64,000 nt of DNA from CALKWS01 sp051020515 (lineage in GTDB: Bacteria; Actinomycetota; Actinomycetes; Actinomycetales; Beutenbergiaceae): positions 3,038,001 through 3,102,000 of the forward strand of contig NZ_CP194857.1 of assembly GCF_051020515.1 (NCBI RefSeq), given 5' to 3'. A model generated the notes under the pieces. It was not told where the DNA came from and did no database searches. It worked only from the letters and a program-made list of their open reading frames with translations. Each line of letters begins with the position of its first letter. Position 1 is the stretch's first letter. Shown in pieces: positions 54,010-63,495 of this stretch. A program made the translations under genes and the position numbers.

Positions 54010-54411
54010 ATGACGACGATCTGGCACCTGGCCGAGCCCGAGTACTGGCAAGCCGCGCAGGAGTCGGGCTGGTACGACCGATCGACCCGCGGCGCCACGC
54101 TGGACCAGGTCGGCTTCGTGCACTGCTCGTCGCCGGACCAACTCGCCCGCGTGGTCGAGGCCGGGTACGCCGACGTCAGCGGGGACTTCCTGGTGCTGGA
54201 AGTGGACCGGGCAGGGCTGGACCGGGCCGGTTCACCGGTGCGCTATGAGCCCGGGGACCCCGACGATCCGGCGTCGGAGTTGTTTCCGCACGTCTACGGC
54301 CCGATCCCGGTCACGGCGGTGGTCCGCATGATTCCGGCGCGCATCGATCGCGGCCGGCTGCACCTGGCCCCGGCCGGGTCGGGGGAGTCAGCCGGGCCCG
54401 TTGCCGGGTGA
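54010..54411 (+). CDS. DUF952 domain protein
   Basis: A 133-residue protein. IWHLAEPEYWQAAQESGWYDR, VGFVHCSSPDQLARVV and YEPGDPDDPASELFPHVYGPIP are the DUF952 blocks (His, Cys and Pro conserved). It is a small cytoplasmic protein, with ADP-ribosyl-type fold proposed for the family but no proven activity. ATG 54010; TACGGT 6 nt upstream suggests leaderless transcription. It lies between holA and rpsT, transcribed opposite to both. Confidence 0.87.
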   Translation: MTTIWHLAEPEYWQAAQESGWYDRSTRGATLDQVGFVHCSSPDQLARVVEAGYADVSGDFLVLEVDRAGLDRAGSPVRYEPGDPDDPASELFPHVYGPIPVTAVVRMIPARIDRGRLHLAPAGSGESAGPVAG

Positions 54412-54420
54412 GGGCATGCC

Positions 54421-54456
54421 AACGGCGCCGCCGGCGAAGAGCCGGGCGGCGCCGTG
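54421..54456. terminator. Shared terminator between DUF952 gene and rpsT
   Basis: cggcgccgcc (54423-54432) pairs perfectly with ggcggcgccg (54445-54454) and an inner ggc-gaaga-gcc extends the stem. It sits in the 71-bp gap between two converging genes and would serve both, without a clear T-tract. Confidence 0.6.
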
Positions 54457-54482
54457 GTTCGTTGGTGCTTGGTGGCGCCGCG

Positions 54483-54743
54483 TCAGAGCGCGGCGACCTG
54501 CTTGGCCAGCGCCGACTTGCGGTTCGCGGCCTGGTTGGCGTGAATGACGCCCTTGCTGGCGGCCTTGTCCAACTTCCGGCTCGCGGACTTCAGCGCGTCA
54601 CCGGCAGCGTTCTTGTCGCCGTCGCTGATGGCCTGACGAACCCGACGCACGTGCGTCTTCAGTTCGGACTTGACGGCCTTGTTGCGCAGCCGCGCCTTCT
54701 CGTTGGTGCGGTTGCGCTTGATCTGGGACTTGATGTTTGCCAC
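54483..54743 (-). CDS. rpsT: 30S ribosomal protein S20
   Basis: An 86-residue, Lys/Arg-rich three-helix protein that binds 16S rRNA early in 30S assembly. MANIKSQIKRNRTNEKARLRN and ASKGVIHANQAANRKSALAK are hallmark blocks. GTG 54743 is preceded by AAGAGAG. The upstream 265 bp hold its promoter region and nothing else obvious. The usual neighbour lepA is absent from this window. Confidence 0.97.
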   Translation of the reverse strand: MANIKSQIKRNRTNEKARLRNKAVKSELKTHVRRVRQAISDGDKNAAGDALKSASRKLDKAASKGVIHANQAANRKSALAKQVAAL

Positions 54744-55008
54744 GTGTTGACTCTCTTGTGCGTTCGCTCGCGCGATCTCAATCTGGTCTGTGAGGGCTTT
54801 TCATGTGCCGGCACGTCGGCGTAGGGATGCCGTGCCGTACCTGCCTGGAGTGGCGCTGCGCTGCGAGGTGTGACCACGCCACCGCTGAACCTCAGCGATC
54901 GACCGCGCCGAACTCAAGGAACCAGGTTACCGCATCGGGAGCCGATCGCACGATCCGCCCGCCTGTGCGGTGCCTCACCGCTCGGGCCGGTGCCGGTCAG
55001 GTCCTCGC

Positions 55009-55635
55009 TCAGTCGTCCTCCACGCGCAGGATCTCGCCATCAGCGACGTTGATGTACACCTCCACGTCGTCGGTGAAGGTCACCTCCCACGCGAAGATGC
55101 CGCCGTCCTCATCATCGAGTTTCACGTCGTCGATCGATCCGGTGCCGTGCTCGGCTGCGATCTCGATGGCCTCGGAGATCGTGATGGTCGCCGCGTCCAG
55201 ACCTGCGCGGTCCTTGTCGTCCAGGCTGCCCTCGCGCTCGCTCTCCAGCACCTCGGTGCCGTCGGGGCTGACCAGGACCTCGATCTCATCCGACTCCGAG
55301 GCGACGTAGATCTCCCAGTTGCCACCGTCGGCGTCGTCGACTTCGAAGGCGGTGCCGCCCGTCTCGGACTCGGCCAGGTCGATCGCGGCCAGCACCCCGG
55401 CGTGGTCACCGCCGGCGCCTCCGGTGGGCTCCTCGGTCGCGGTCTCCGTGGACTCCTCGTCGGTGCCTTCGGCGTCGTCGGTGGGCTCGTCGGTCGGCTC
55501 GTCGTCGGCCGGTGGAGCCTCAGTGGTGTCCACCGGCTCCAGGGACTCGTCCTCGGCGTCGCCGCAACCGGCCAGGAGCAGGAGTGCCGCCGTGCCGAGG
55601 GCGAGGCCGCGGGTGATCGGTCGTCGTGGAGTCAT
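55009..55635 (-). CDS. PepSY-domain lipoprotein
   Basis: A 208-residue exported protein. Signal with lipobox LLLAGC, an acidic Thr/Asp/Glu linker (residues 28-75) and two PepSY-like repeats (AIDLAESETGGTAFEVDDADG ... WEIYVAS; ISEAIEIAAEHGTGSIDDVKLD ... FAWEVTFTDDVEVYINV). PepSY domains often inhibit proteases or sense the envelope. ATG 55635 starts 6 residues before the Arg-rich signal. It is downstream of the ROK gene by 105 bp. Function unknown. Confidence 0.85.
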   Translation of the reverse strand: MTPRRPITRGLALGTAALLLLAGCGDAEDESLEPVDTTEAPPADDEPTDEPTDDAEGTDEESTETATEEPTGGAGGDHAGVLAAIDLAESETGGTAFEVDDADGGNWEIYVASESDEIEVLVSPDGTEVLESEREGSLDDKDRAGLDAATITISEAIEIAAEHGTGSIDDVKLDDEDGGIFAWEVTFTDDVEVYINVADGEILRVEDD

Positions 55636-55740
55636 GACGCCAGGATGCGACAGTCACGCACGATTTGCCCGTTGAAGGAGAAGTCCCTCACCTGCGTCTC
55701 ATCGTGGTCTCATCGACCAGAAACGCCACTGGCCCCGCCT

Positions 55741-57131
55741 TCACCCGCGATGATCACCCAAGGGGTCGCGCAGCAACGGTTCGAAGACGGCTTCGGCGGC
55801 ACCGATGTGAATCCGCTCGGAGCCGAGGGTGCCGCGGCGTATCTGCACCGCAGCCAGTGGCGGCATGAGTTGATCGCGCACCATCGAGGTCAACTGGCGC
55901 GGCGCCACGTCGAACAGGGTGGCCAGGAAGCCGCCCAGGAGCACCAGATCCGGGGCGAAGGCGTTCACACTGTTGCGGATGCCGGTGGCCAGGAAGCCGA
56001 TCTGCCGCGCCACCTCGGGCAGCTCGATCCCGCCGGCCGCGTTGAGCACCTCTGCCAACTCGGAGGCCCGCGAACCCTCCGGGAGGTCCTGGTCGGGCAG
56101 AGCGCCGCGAAGGCGGGCCAGGTTCACCTCCGTCTCGAGGCACCCGACGGCTCCGCAATGGCACCGGACCCCCTCGGAGTTGACCATCAGGTGGCCGAGT
56201 TCGGGTAAGTAGGCGCCGCTGTCGGCCCGGGCGGATTCCGGGGCGCCCAGTTCCACGGGTGCGCCCGGCTCGCCCGGGAGGTCAGCACCGCCCCGCGCAC
56301 CGGCCCTGCCCAGCCGGACTCCCGAACCGATGCCGCCGGAGCCGCCGTGCAGGTACACCAGTGTGCCAGCGCCGCGCCCGGCGCCGAATATCGCCTCGGC
56401 GTCGGTGCCCAGGGTCGCGTCGTTGCCGGCCCAGGTGGGCAGGCCGGTGCCCGCGCGCATCAGTTCCGCGATCGGCACGTCCCGCCACGGCAGGTGCGGG
56501 GCCATGTGCACGAACCCGTCCCGGGCGCGCACCAGCCCGGGAACCGCCATTCCGATGCCGAGCGGGCTCACCCGGCCCGGGTCCAGCGCGAACTCATCGA
56601 TGATCTGCGCGGTCAGGGCCACCGTCTGTTCCGGGGTGGGCGGCGCCGCGACCGCGCGCCGGATGCGCTGGGTCACCTTGCCGGTCAGGCTCACCACGGC
56701 CACATCGAGTGCGTCGGCGTCGGGGTACACCGTGATCGCCGCGATGCCCGGCGCGGCGTGGATGAGGGGGCTGGGGCCCCGACCGCTCTGCCCGGGGCGG
56801 GTTTGCCGGCCACCACCCGGCCGTGGTCGGACAACTCGGCCAGCAGCACCCCGACGGTGGAGCGGTTCAGGCCCGTCGCCCGGGTCAGGTCTGCCCGGGA
56901 CAGGGGCCCGCGGGTGTGCACCAGGCGCATCAGGGTAGAAAGGTTGATCCGGCGCACGGGCAGGCTGCCGGTGGCGCCGGGACGCCGCGCGGTGGTAGCG
57001 GTGGGGGCCGGACCGTTCGCGGACGAGACCGGCTCGTCCGGATCCGTGCCCCGCGGCCCGTCGGTTCCGTTGCCGGATGCTCCCGACGCCTGGGCACCCG
57101 GGGGCGTGGGATCCTCGAGGGCCACGCGCAC
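55741..57131 (-). pseudogene. ROK family transcriptional regulator (XylR type), frameshifted
   Basis: About 463 residues. An N-terminal helix-turn-helix (RRINLSTLMRLVHTRGPLSRADLTRATGLNRSTV) is followed by a ROK kinase-like domain with NDATLGTDAEAIFG, LVYLHGGSGGIGSG and the zinc site CHCGAVGCLE. A base missing at the ccc run 56791-56793 shifts APG to QSGRGPSPL. Catalytic residues are not expected in repressors of this class. It is divergent from xylA, so it most likely senses xylose or xylulose and represses xylAB. GTG 57131 as start; GTG 57125 is an alternative. Confidence 0.88.
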
Positions 57132-57221
57132 CTCCGCGTCTAGTCGGTCAGGACCTACCGGTTCGGAACCGGCCGGCCAGATCTGTCGCTCAGGCTACCC
57201 GCACCGCCGCACACCTGATAG

Positions 57222-57236
57222 GTTGTGGTCAACAAC
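57222..57236. promoter_or_regulatory. Palindrome before xylA, candidate ROK operator
   Basis: GTTGT-GGTCA-ACAAC is a perfect 5-bp inverted repeat 23 bp before the xylA ATG, overlapping a -10-like TAGGTT (57219-57224). Its position between xylA and the ROK gene fits the operator of that regulator. Confidence 0.55.
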
Positions 57237-57259
57237 AAAAGCCTCAGGAAGGAACCGCA

Positions 57260-58452
57260 ATGGCGCTGCCCACCCCCACAAAGAAGACAAGTTCTCCTTC
57301 GGACTGTGGACGATCGGATGGACCGGCACTGACCCCTTCGGTGGTCCGACCCGTCCGGACCTGGACGTGGTGGAGGCGGTGGAGAAACTCGCCTCCTACG
57401 GCGCGTACGGGATGACCTTCCATGACGATGACCTGTTCGCCTTCGGCTCCACCGACGCCGAGCGGCAGAAGCAGATCGACCGCCTGAAGGAGGCGCTGGC
57501 TGCCACGGGGCTGGTGATCCCGATGGTCACCACGAACCTGTTCAGCGCCCCGGTGTTCAAGGATGGCGGCCTCACCAACAACGACCGTGAGGTGCGTCGT
57601 TACGCCCTGCGCAAGGTGCTGCGCAACATCGACCTGGCCGCCGAGCTCGGCGCGCAGACCTATGTGCTGTGGGGCGGGCGCGAGGGCGCCGAGTACGACG
57701 CCGCCAAGGACGTGCAGTCGGCGATGGCGCGTTACCGGGAGGGGATGAACCTGCTGACCTCCTACGTGCAGGAGCAGGGCTATGACATCCGCTTCGCGTT
57801 GGAGCCCAAGCCGAACGAGCCTCGCGGTGACATCCTGCTGCCCACCCTGGGGCACGCGATGGCCTTCATCGCCACCCTGGAACACCCCGACCTGGTCGGG
57901 ATCAACCCCGAGGTGGGTCACGAGCAGATGGCCGGTCTGAACTTCACCGCCGGTGTCGCTCAGGCCCTGGACCACGGCAAACTCTTCCACATCGACCTCA
58001 ACGGCCAGCGCAGCATCAAGTACGACCAGGACCTGGTCTTCGCCCACGGCGACCTGTACAACGCCTTCTCCCTGGTGGACCTGCTGGAGAACGGTTCGCC
58101 GGACGGGGGCCAGGCCTACACCGGGCCGCGCCACTTCGACTACAAGCCGTCCAGGACCGAGGACTACACCGGCGTGTGGGACTCGGTGCGGGCGAACATG
58201 GTCAACTACCTGATCCTGAAGGAGCGCGCCACCGCCTTCCGCGCCGACCCGGAGGTCGCCGAGGCGCTGGCGCAGGCCAAGGTCAACGAGCTGGCCACAC
58301 CGACGCTGGGGCAGGGGGAGTCCGTCCAGGACCTCCTGACCGATGCCAGTGCCTGGGAGAACTTCGACGCCGACGCCTACTTCGGTGGCCGTGGCGCCGG
58401 GTTCGTGCGGCTGCAGCAGCTCGTCACCGAGCACCTGCTCGGCGCGCGCTGA
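57260..58452 (+). pseudogene. xylA: Xylose isomerase, frameshifted at the fifth codon
   Basis: About 397 residues; isomerises D-xylose to D-xylulose with Mg2+/Mn2+. Core motifs: YGMTFHDDDLFAFGST (catalytic His and Asp), LEPKPNEPRGD (metal Glu/Lys) and LFHIDLNGQRSIKYDQD. ATG 57260 (AGGAAGG upstream) reads MALPTP in one frame while HKEDKFSFGLW continues in another, so one C is missing in the run 57273-57277. The rest is intact. Length and start agree with actinobacterial XylA. Confidence 0.95.
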
Positions 58453-58459
58453 GGTCGTG

Positions 58460-59886
58460 ATGAGCCGGCGCCGACTCGTGGCCGGGGTGGACTCCTCCAC
58501 CCAGTCCTGCAAGGTGGTGATCCGAGACGCCGACGACGGGACCCTGGTCCGGCAGGGCCGCGCCACCCATCCCGACGGCACCGAGGTGGACCCCGAGGCC
58601 TGGTGGCAGGCGCTGCTGGCCGCGGTGGCCGACGCCGGTGGGCTGGCCGACGTGGCCGCGATCTCGGTGGGTGCCCAGCAGCACGGCATGGTCGCCCTGG
58701 ATGCGGGCGGCCGGGTGATCCGGGACGCGCTGCTGTGGAACGACACCCGCAGCGCCGGGGCCGCGGCCGACCTGACCGAGGAGGTCGGCGCGGCCGAGTT
58801 CGCGCGCCGCACGGGATTGGTGCCGGTGGCCTCCTTCACCATCACCAAACTGCGCTGGCTGGCCGATGCCGAGCCCGAGAACGCCGCCCGGGTGGCGGCG
58901 GTGGCGCTGCCCCACGACTGGCTCACCTGGCGGCTGCGCGGATTCGGGCCGGACAACCCGGACCTTGGCGCGCTGACCACCGACCACTCCGACGCCTCCG
59001 GCACCGGGTACGTCACCCCGGCCGGGGACTACGACCTCGACCTGCTCTCCCGGGCGCTGCGCCGGGACGCCTCCGAGGTGGTACTGCCCCGGATCGCGGC
59101 GGCCGGGGAGGCGGTGGGCGTCACCGCCGGTCACGAACCGATCCCCGAGGGGCTCACCGTGGGACCCGGGTGCGGAGACAATGCCGGCTCGGCGCTGGGG
59201 CTGGGGGCTCGTACCGGTGATGTGATCGTCTCGATCGGCACCTCCGGGGTGGTCTGCGCGGTCTCGGACACCGTCGCGCAGACGATGCCACCGGCACCGT
59301 GGCCGGGTTCGCCGACGCCGCCGGCGCCTACCTGCCGCTGATCGCCACGATGAACGCCGCCCGGGTGCTGGACGTGATCGCCAGTTTGCTCGACGTCGGC
59401 TATGAAGGGCTCGGGCGACTGGCCCTGGCGGCCCCGCCCGGCTCCCACGGCTTGGTGCTGCGCCCCTACTTCGAGGGTGAGCGCACCCCGAACCTGCCCG
59501 ATGCCACGGCCACCCTGTACGGGATGACGCCGGCCTCCACCACCCGCCAGTGCATGGCCAGGGCAGCGGTGGAGGGCCTGCTGTGCGGGTTGGCCGACGG
59601 GATCGACGCCGTACGCGGCCAGGGCGTGGACGCCCGGCGGGTGAAACTCATCGGGGGCGCGGCCCAGAACCCGGCGGTGCAGGTCGTAGCCGCCCAGGTA
59701 CTCGGGCTGCCGGTATCGGTGCCCGAACCTGGGGAGTACGTGGCCACCGGTGCCGCTGTCCAGGCGGCCTGGTCCCTGACCGGCGACCGCCAGACCTGGC
59801 AGGTGCAGGAGGAGCACGTCAGTGGTGTAGCGGCCGAACCGCTGATCCGTCGCCAGTACGCGGCCACCCCGGTCCAACCTCGATGA
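58460..59886 (+). pseudogene. xylB: Xylulokinase, frameshifted
   Basis: About 475 residues; phosphorylates D-xylulose. FGGY-kinase N-terminal LVAGVDSSTQSCKVVIRD and ALLWNDTRSAG, C-terminal SIGTSGVVCAVSD and KLIGGAAQNPAVQV. The frame is lost near 59280-59284 (gcgcagacgatgcc); the next frame reads DATGTVAGFADAAGAYLPL to the stop at 59886. One missing base restores the protein. ATG 58460 follows GAGGTCGTG, 7 bp after xylA, so the two form an operon repressed by the ROK regulator. Confidence 0.93.
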
Positions 59887-60025
59887 GGGTGGGTTCCGGG
59901 CGCGGGCGCGTGCGGACCCGGATGAGTGCGCCGGCGTGGATTGGGGTGCCGGCCTGACCGGCGGCGATCCGGTGGTGGGGCCGACCGGGCCGCGCGAACG
60001 GCGCGAGCGCGCTACCGTCGAAACC

Positions 60026-61645
60026 ATGGCAGATCTGTTCGACGGCTACCCCGACGGCACGGCCTGGGATGAGATGTTCGAGGACGGCTTGCAGGTGCGC
60101 AAGCCCTACCGGCACGTGCACGACACCGTGGGTGCGCTGGACGCCGAGGAGTTGCGCCGGCGCGCCGACACCCTGGCCCGCTCCTACCTGAACCAGGGCG
60201 TCACCTTCGACGTCGGCGGTGTGGAACGGCCCTTCCCCCTGGACGCGGTGCCCCGGGTGATCGATGCCGCCGAGTGGGACCACCTGGCTCCCGGGATCGC
60301 CCAGCGGGTCCGCGCCCTGGAGGCGCTGCTGGATGACATCTACAACGATCAGCGTGCCGTCACCGACGGAGTCATCCCGCGCCGGCTGATCGTCTCCTCG
60401 GCGCACTTCCACCGCGCCGCCCGCGGGATCCAGCCTGCCAACGGAGTGCGTGTGCACGTCGCCGGCATCGACGTGGTGCGTGATGCGGCGACCGGGTGGC
60501 GGGTGCTGGAGGACAACGCCCGGGTGCCCTCCGGGGTCAGTTACGTGCTCTCCAACCGGCGCGCGATGGCACAGACCTTCCCCGAGTTGTTCGCGCGGAT
60601 GCGGATCAACCAGGTCGCCGATTACCCCCGCCGGCTACTGGCCGCGCTGTCCGCCGCCGCCCCGGCCGGGGCGGAGGACCCGGTGGTGGTGGTGCTGACC
60701 CCGGGGGTGTACAACAGCGCCTACTTCGAGCACTCCCTGCTGGCCCGCCTGATGGGTGTGGAGCTGGTGGAGGGCCGGGACCTGTACTGCGCCGGGGACA
60801 AGGTGTACATGCGCACCACCGGGGGCCGCCGGCGGGTGGATGTGATCTACCGCCGCATCGACGACGACTTCGTGGATCCGGTGACCTTCCGGCCCGACTC
60901 CATGCTGGGTGTGCCGGGGTTGATGGGCGCGGCCCGCGCCGGCAGCGTCACCATCGCCAACGCGGTAGGCACCGGGGTGGCCGACGACAAACTCGTCTAC
61001 ACCTACATTCCCGACCTGATCCGGTACTACCTCGGCGAAGAGGTGCTGCTGCCCAACGTGGACACCTGGCGGCTGGAGGAACCCGAGGCACTGGCCGAGG
61101 TGCTGGACCGCCTGGACGAGCTGGTGGTCAAACCGGTCGACGGCTCCGGCGGCAAGGGCATCCTGATCGGACCCGACGCCGACGCGGCGGAACTGGACGC
61201 CGCCCGCAGGCAACTGCAGGCCGACCCGCGCGGCTGGATCGCCCAGCCGGTGGTGCAGTTGTCCACGGTGCCCACCCTGGCAAGTGACGCCCTGCGCCCG
61301 CGCCACGTGGATCTGCGCCCGTTCGCGGTCAACGACGGGACTGACGTGTGGGTCCTGCCCGGCGGGCTCACCCGGGTGGCCCTGGCCGAAGGGCAGCTGG
61401 TGGTCAACTCCTCCCAGGGCGGTGGGTCGAAGGACACCTGGGTGCTGGGTGAGCAGCGCCCCCTGGCCCGCACCTCCGACCTACCGGAGTGGACCCGGTC
61501 CGACTCCCAGCCCGCGCCCCCGGGGGTGGCACGGGACGCCAATCCGACCGACGGCTTCCTGACCGCTCAGGCCCGACAGCAACAACAGACGTCGGATGCG
61601 CCCGGTGCTCGCTCGTTCCCGCTGGCGACAGAGGTGGGTGGCTGA
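60026..61645 (+). CDS. Circularly permuted ATP-grasp protein
   Basis: A 539-residue protein of the CP_ATPgrasp families. DEMFEDGLQVRKPYRHVHDT begins the family pattern; VVVLTPGVYNSAYFEHSLLA, YIPDLIRYYLGEEVLLPNV, ELVVKPVDGSGGKGILIG (ATP-lysine and Gly loop) and AVNDGTDVWVLPGGLTRVAL follow. It lies with the alpha-E and transglutaminase genes in a conserved three-gene set, predicted (not proven) to build a peptide or modify a protein through amide ligation. TACCGT 7 nt before ATG 60026 suggests leaderless transcription. Stop overlaps the next ATG. Confidence 0.9.
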   Translation: MADLFDGYPDGTAWDEMFEDGLQVRKPYRHVHDTVGALDAEELRRRADTLARSYLNQGVTFDVGGVERPFPLDAVPRVIDAAEWDHLAPGIAQRVRALEALLDDIYNDQRAVTDGVIPRRLIVSSAHFHRAARGIQPANGVRVHVAGIDVVRDAATGWRVLEDNARVPSGVSYVLSNRRAMAQTFPELFARMRINQVADYPRRLLAALSAAAPAGAEDPVVVVLTPGVYNSAYFEHSLLARLMGVELVEGRDLYCAGDKVYMRTTGGRRRVDVIYRRIDDDFVDPVTFRPDSMLGVPGLMGAARAGSVTIANAVGTGVADDKLVYTYIPDLIRYYLGEEVLLPNVDTWRLEEPEALAEVLDRLDELVVKPVDGSGGKGILIGPDADAAELDAARRQLQADPRGWIAQPVVQLSTVPTLASDALRPRHVDLRPFAVNDGTDVWVLPGGLTRVALAEGQLVVNSSQGGGSKDTWVLGEQRPLARTSDLPEWTRSDSQPAPPGVARDANPTDGFLTAQARQQQQTSDAPGARSFPLATEVGG

Positions 61646-62571
61646 TGCTCTCCCGGATCGCTGAGTCCCTGTTCTGGATCGGGCGGTACGTCGAGCGCGC
61701 CGACGACACCTCCCGGATCGTGGACGCCTATTTGCAGCACCTGCTCGAGGACGCCTGGATCGATGACGACCTGGCGCTGCGCTCACTGCTGGGGGTGATG
61801 GGCCTGGAAGCAGGCGAGTCCCAGGTCACCCGCTTCGACGTGCTCTCCAGGCTGGCCTACGACCAGGCCTCACCCAGTTCCTGCGCCGGTGCCCTGGCCG
61901 CGGCCCGGGAGAATGCCCGCCGGGCCCGGGACTCCCTCTCCTCGGAGTTGTGGGAGGCCCTGAACTCCACCTGGAACGCACTCCCGCAGATGATCGGGAC
62001 CTCCACCTCCCATCAGTTCTTCAGCTGGGTGCGCGAGCGGGCGGCGGTGGTGGGTGGTATCACCGACGCGGCCACCCGGCGCGATGAGACCTTCCAGTTC
62101 TTCCTCCTCGGACGCAGCATCGAACGGGCCGACATGACCGCGCGGCTGATCAGTACCCGAGCGGTGGCCGGGCCGTCCGCGCCGGACTGGACCACCCTGC
62201 TGCGCTCCTGCGGGGCCTACGAGGTGTTCCTGCGCACCTACCGGGGCCGTGACTCCGACTCCCTGGCCGCGGAGTTCCTGCTGTTGGACCGGCTCTTCCC
62301 GCGCTCGGTGCTGTACGCCCTGGAGACCGCCGAGCGGTGCCTCGCCCGGCTGGACACCAGCGAGGTGCACCACCGCAGCGAGGCCGACGCCCGCCGCACC
62401 CTGGGCCGGGTGCGCTCAGACCTGGAGTACCAGCCGCTGCTGGCACTGCTGCACAACCTGCCCGAGCAGATGCAGCGCGTCCAGCAGGGGTGTTCGGAGG
62501 CCAGCGACGCCATCCGGGTGAAGTTCTTCCCCTCGGCAACCGACGATGAGTGGATCGGAGGGCAACTGTGA
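61645..62571 (+). CDS. Alpha-E domain protein
   Basis: A 308-residue all-helical protein. MLSRIAESLFWIGRYVERAD is the family hallmark (Arg-Tyr-x-Glu-Arg-Ala), later RRDETFQFFLLGRSIERADMT repeats it. No catalytic site is known. It always occurs with circularly permuted ATP-grasp and transglutaminase genes, so it is likely a scaffold or carrier of the amide-ligation reaction. ATG 61645 overlaps the ATP-grasp stop (TGATG), and its stop overlaps the GTG of the next gene: three tightly coupled genes. Confidence 0.92.
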   Translation: MLSRIAESLFWIGRYVERADDTSRIVDAYLQHLLEDAWIDDDLALRSLLGVMGLEAGESQVTRFDVLSRLAYDQASPSSCAGALAAARENARRARDSLSSELWEALNSTWNALPQMIGTSTSHQFFSWVRERAAVVGGITDAATRRDETFQFFLLGRSIERADMTARLISTRAVAGPSAPDWTTLLRSCGAYEVFLRTYRGRDSDSLAAEFLLLDRLFPRSVLYALETAERCLARLDTSEVHHRSEADARRTLGRVRSDLEYQPLLALLHNLPEQMQRVQQGCSEASDAIRVKFFPSATDDEWIGGQL

Positions 62572-63443
62572 GTTCCCAGGCTCCGGCACCTACCTCGACC
62601 AGGACCACCTTGTTGATCGAGCACCGCACCACGATCACGTATGAGCGGGCCGTCACCGCCTCCTACAACGAGGTGCGGATGCGGCCGCTGACCCTGCCCG
62701 GGCAGACCGTGCTGGAGACCGACATCGCGGCCGACCCGTGCACCTTCCGGTCGGAGTACCGGGACTACTTCGGCACCGCGGTGCTCAGTTTCGAGGCGCT
62801 CACCCCGCACACCGAACTGGGCGTGCTGGCCCGGGCGCGGGTCGAGCTCAGCCCCCTGCAGGGCCGCTCGGGCGGAGCCGGCTGGGAGACCTTGAGGGCG
62901 CCGGACCTGCAGGACCGGATGACGGAGTTCCTGATGTCCACCCCGAGCACCAGGATCCCGGAGGATCTGCAGGCCCTGGCCACCGACGCGGCCGGGACCG
63001 CCGCCCCGGGGGCGGCGGCGGAGGCAGTCTGCCTGGCGCTGCGGGAGCAGATGGAGTACGTCACCGGGGTCACCGGGGTGCACACCTGGGCCGCGGAGGC
63101 CTGGGCCGAGCGCAAGGGTGTGTGCCAGGATCTGGCGCACCTGGCCGCGGGCGCGCTGCGCCACCTGGGCATCCCCACCCGGTACGTGTCCGGCTACCTG
63201 CACCCCTCCGCCGAGACCGCTCGGGTAGGGGAGACGGTGGCCGCGGAGTCACACGCCTGGGTGGAGTACTGGTGCGGGGACTGGTTCGGGTTCGACCCCA
63301 CCAACTCCATCCCCACCGGGCCCCACCACGTGATCGTGGGCCGGGGCCGGGAGTACGACGACGTGGCGCCGCTGCGGGGTGTGGTGGCCGGCGGTGGTGC
63401 CTCGAGTCAGCAGGTGCAGGTGCACATCACCATCGAGGGGTGA
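62568..63443 (+). CDS. Transglutaminase-like protein of the ATP-grasp/alpha-E cluster
   Basis: A 291-residue protein. The N-terminal beta-rich region (IEHRTTITYERAVTASYNEVRM, the Bact_transglu_N family) precedes a transglutaminase-like core with catalytic Cys in RKGVCQDLAHL, His in ESHAWVEYW and Asp in FDPTNSIP. It is predicted as a peptidase/amidase-like step partner for the ATP-grasp enzyme. GTG 62568 overlaps the alpha-E stop. The three genes appear to be one transcript starting near 60018. Confidence 0.92.
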   Translation: MSSQAPAPTSTRTTLLIEHRTTITYERAVTASYNEVRMRPLTLPGQTVLETDIAADPCTFRSEYRDYFGTAVLSFEALTPHTELGVLARARVELSPLQGRSGGAGWETLRAPDLQDRMTEFLMSTPSTRIPEDLQALATDAAGTAAPGAAAEAVCLALREQMEYVTGVTGVHTWAAEAWAERKGVCQDLAHLAAGALRHLGIPTRYVSGYLHPSAETARVGETVAAESHAWVEYWCGDWFGFDPTNSIPTGPHHVIVGRGREYDDVAPLRGVVAGGGASSQQVQVHITIEG

Positions 63444-63495
63444 CCCGGCCGGCGCTCCCGTGTCAGCGGTGCTCCCGGGCAGGGGAGCAGCAGCG

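Noticed and set aside
54408..54824. Frame on the plus strand over rpsT
   Set aside because: It overlaps the complete ribosomal protein S20 gene in the other direction.
57244..59016. 590-codon antisense frame over xylA/xylB
   Set aside because: Shadow of the conserved xylose genes; sequence composition typical of the reverse frame in G+C-rich DNA.
57260..59886. Decay of the xylose pathway
   Set aside because: xylA, xylB and their regulator each contain an indel, but so do unrelated genes across the window, with motifs intact; sequencing error is the better explanation.
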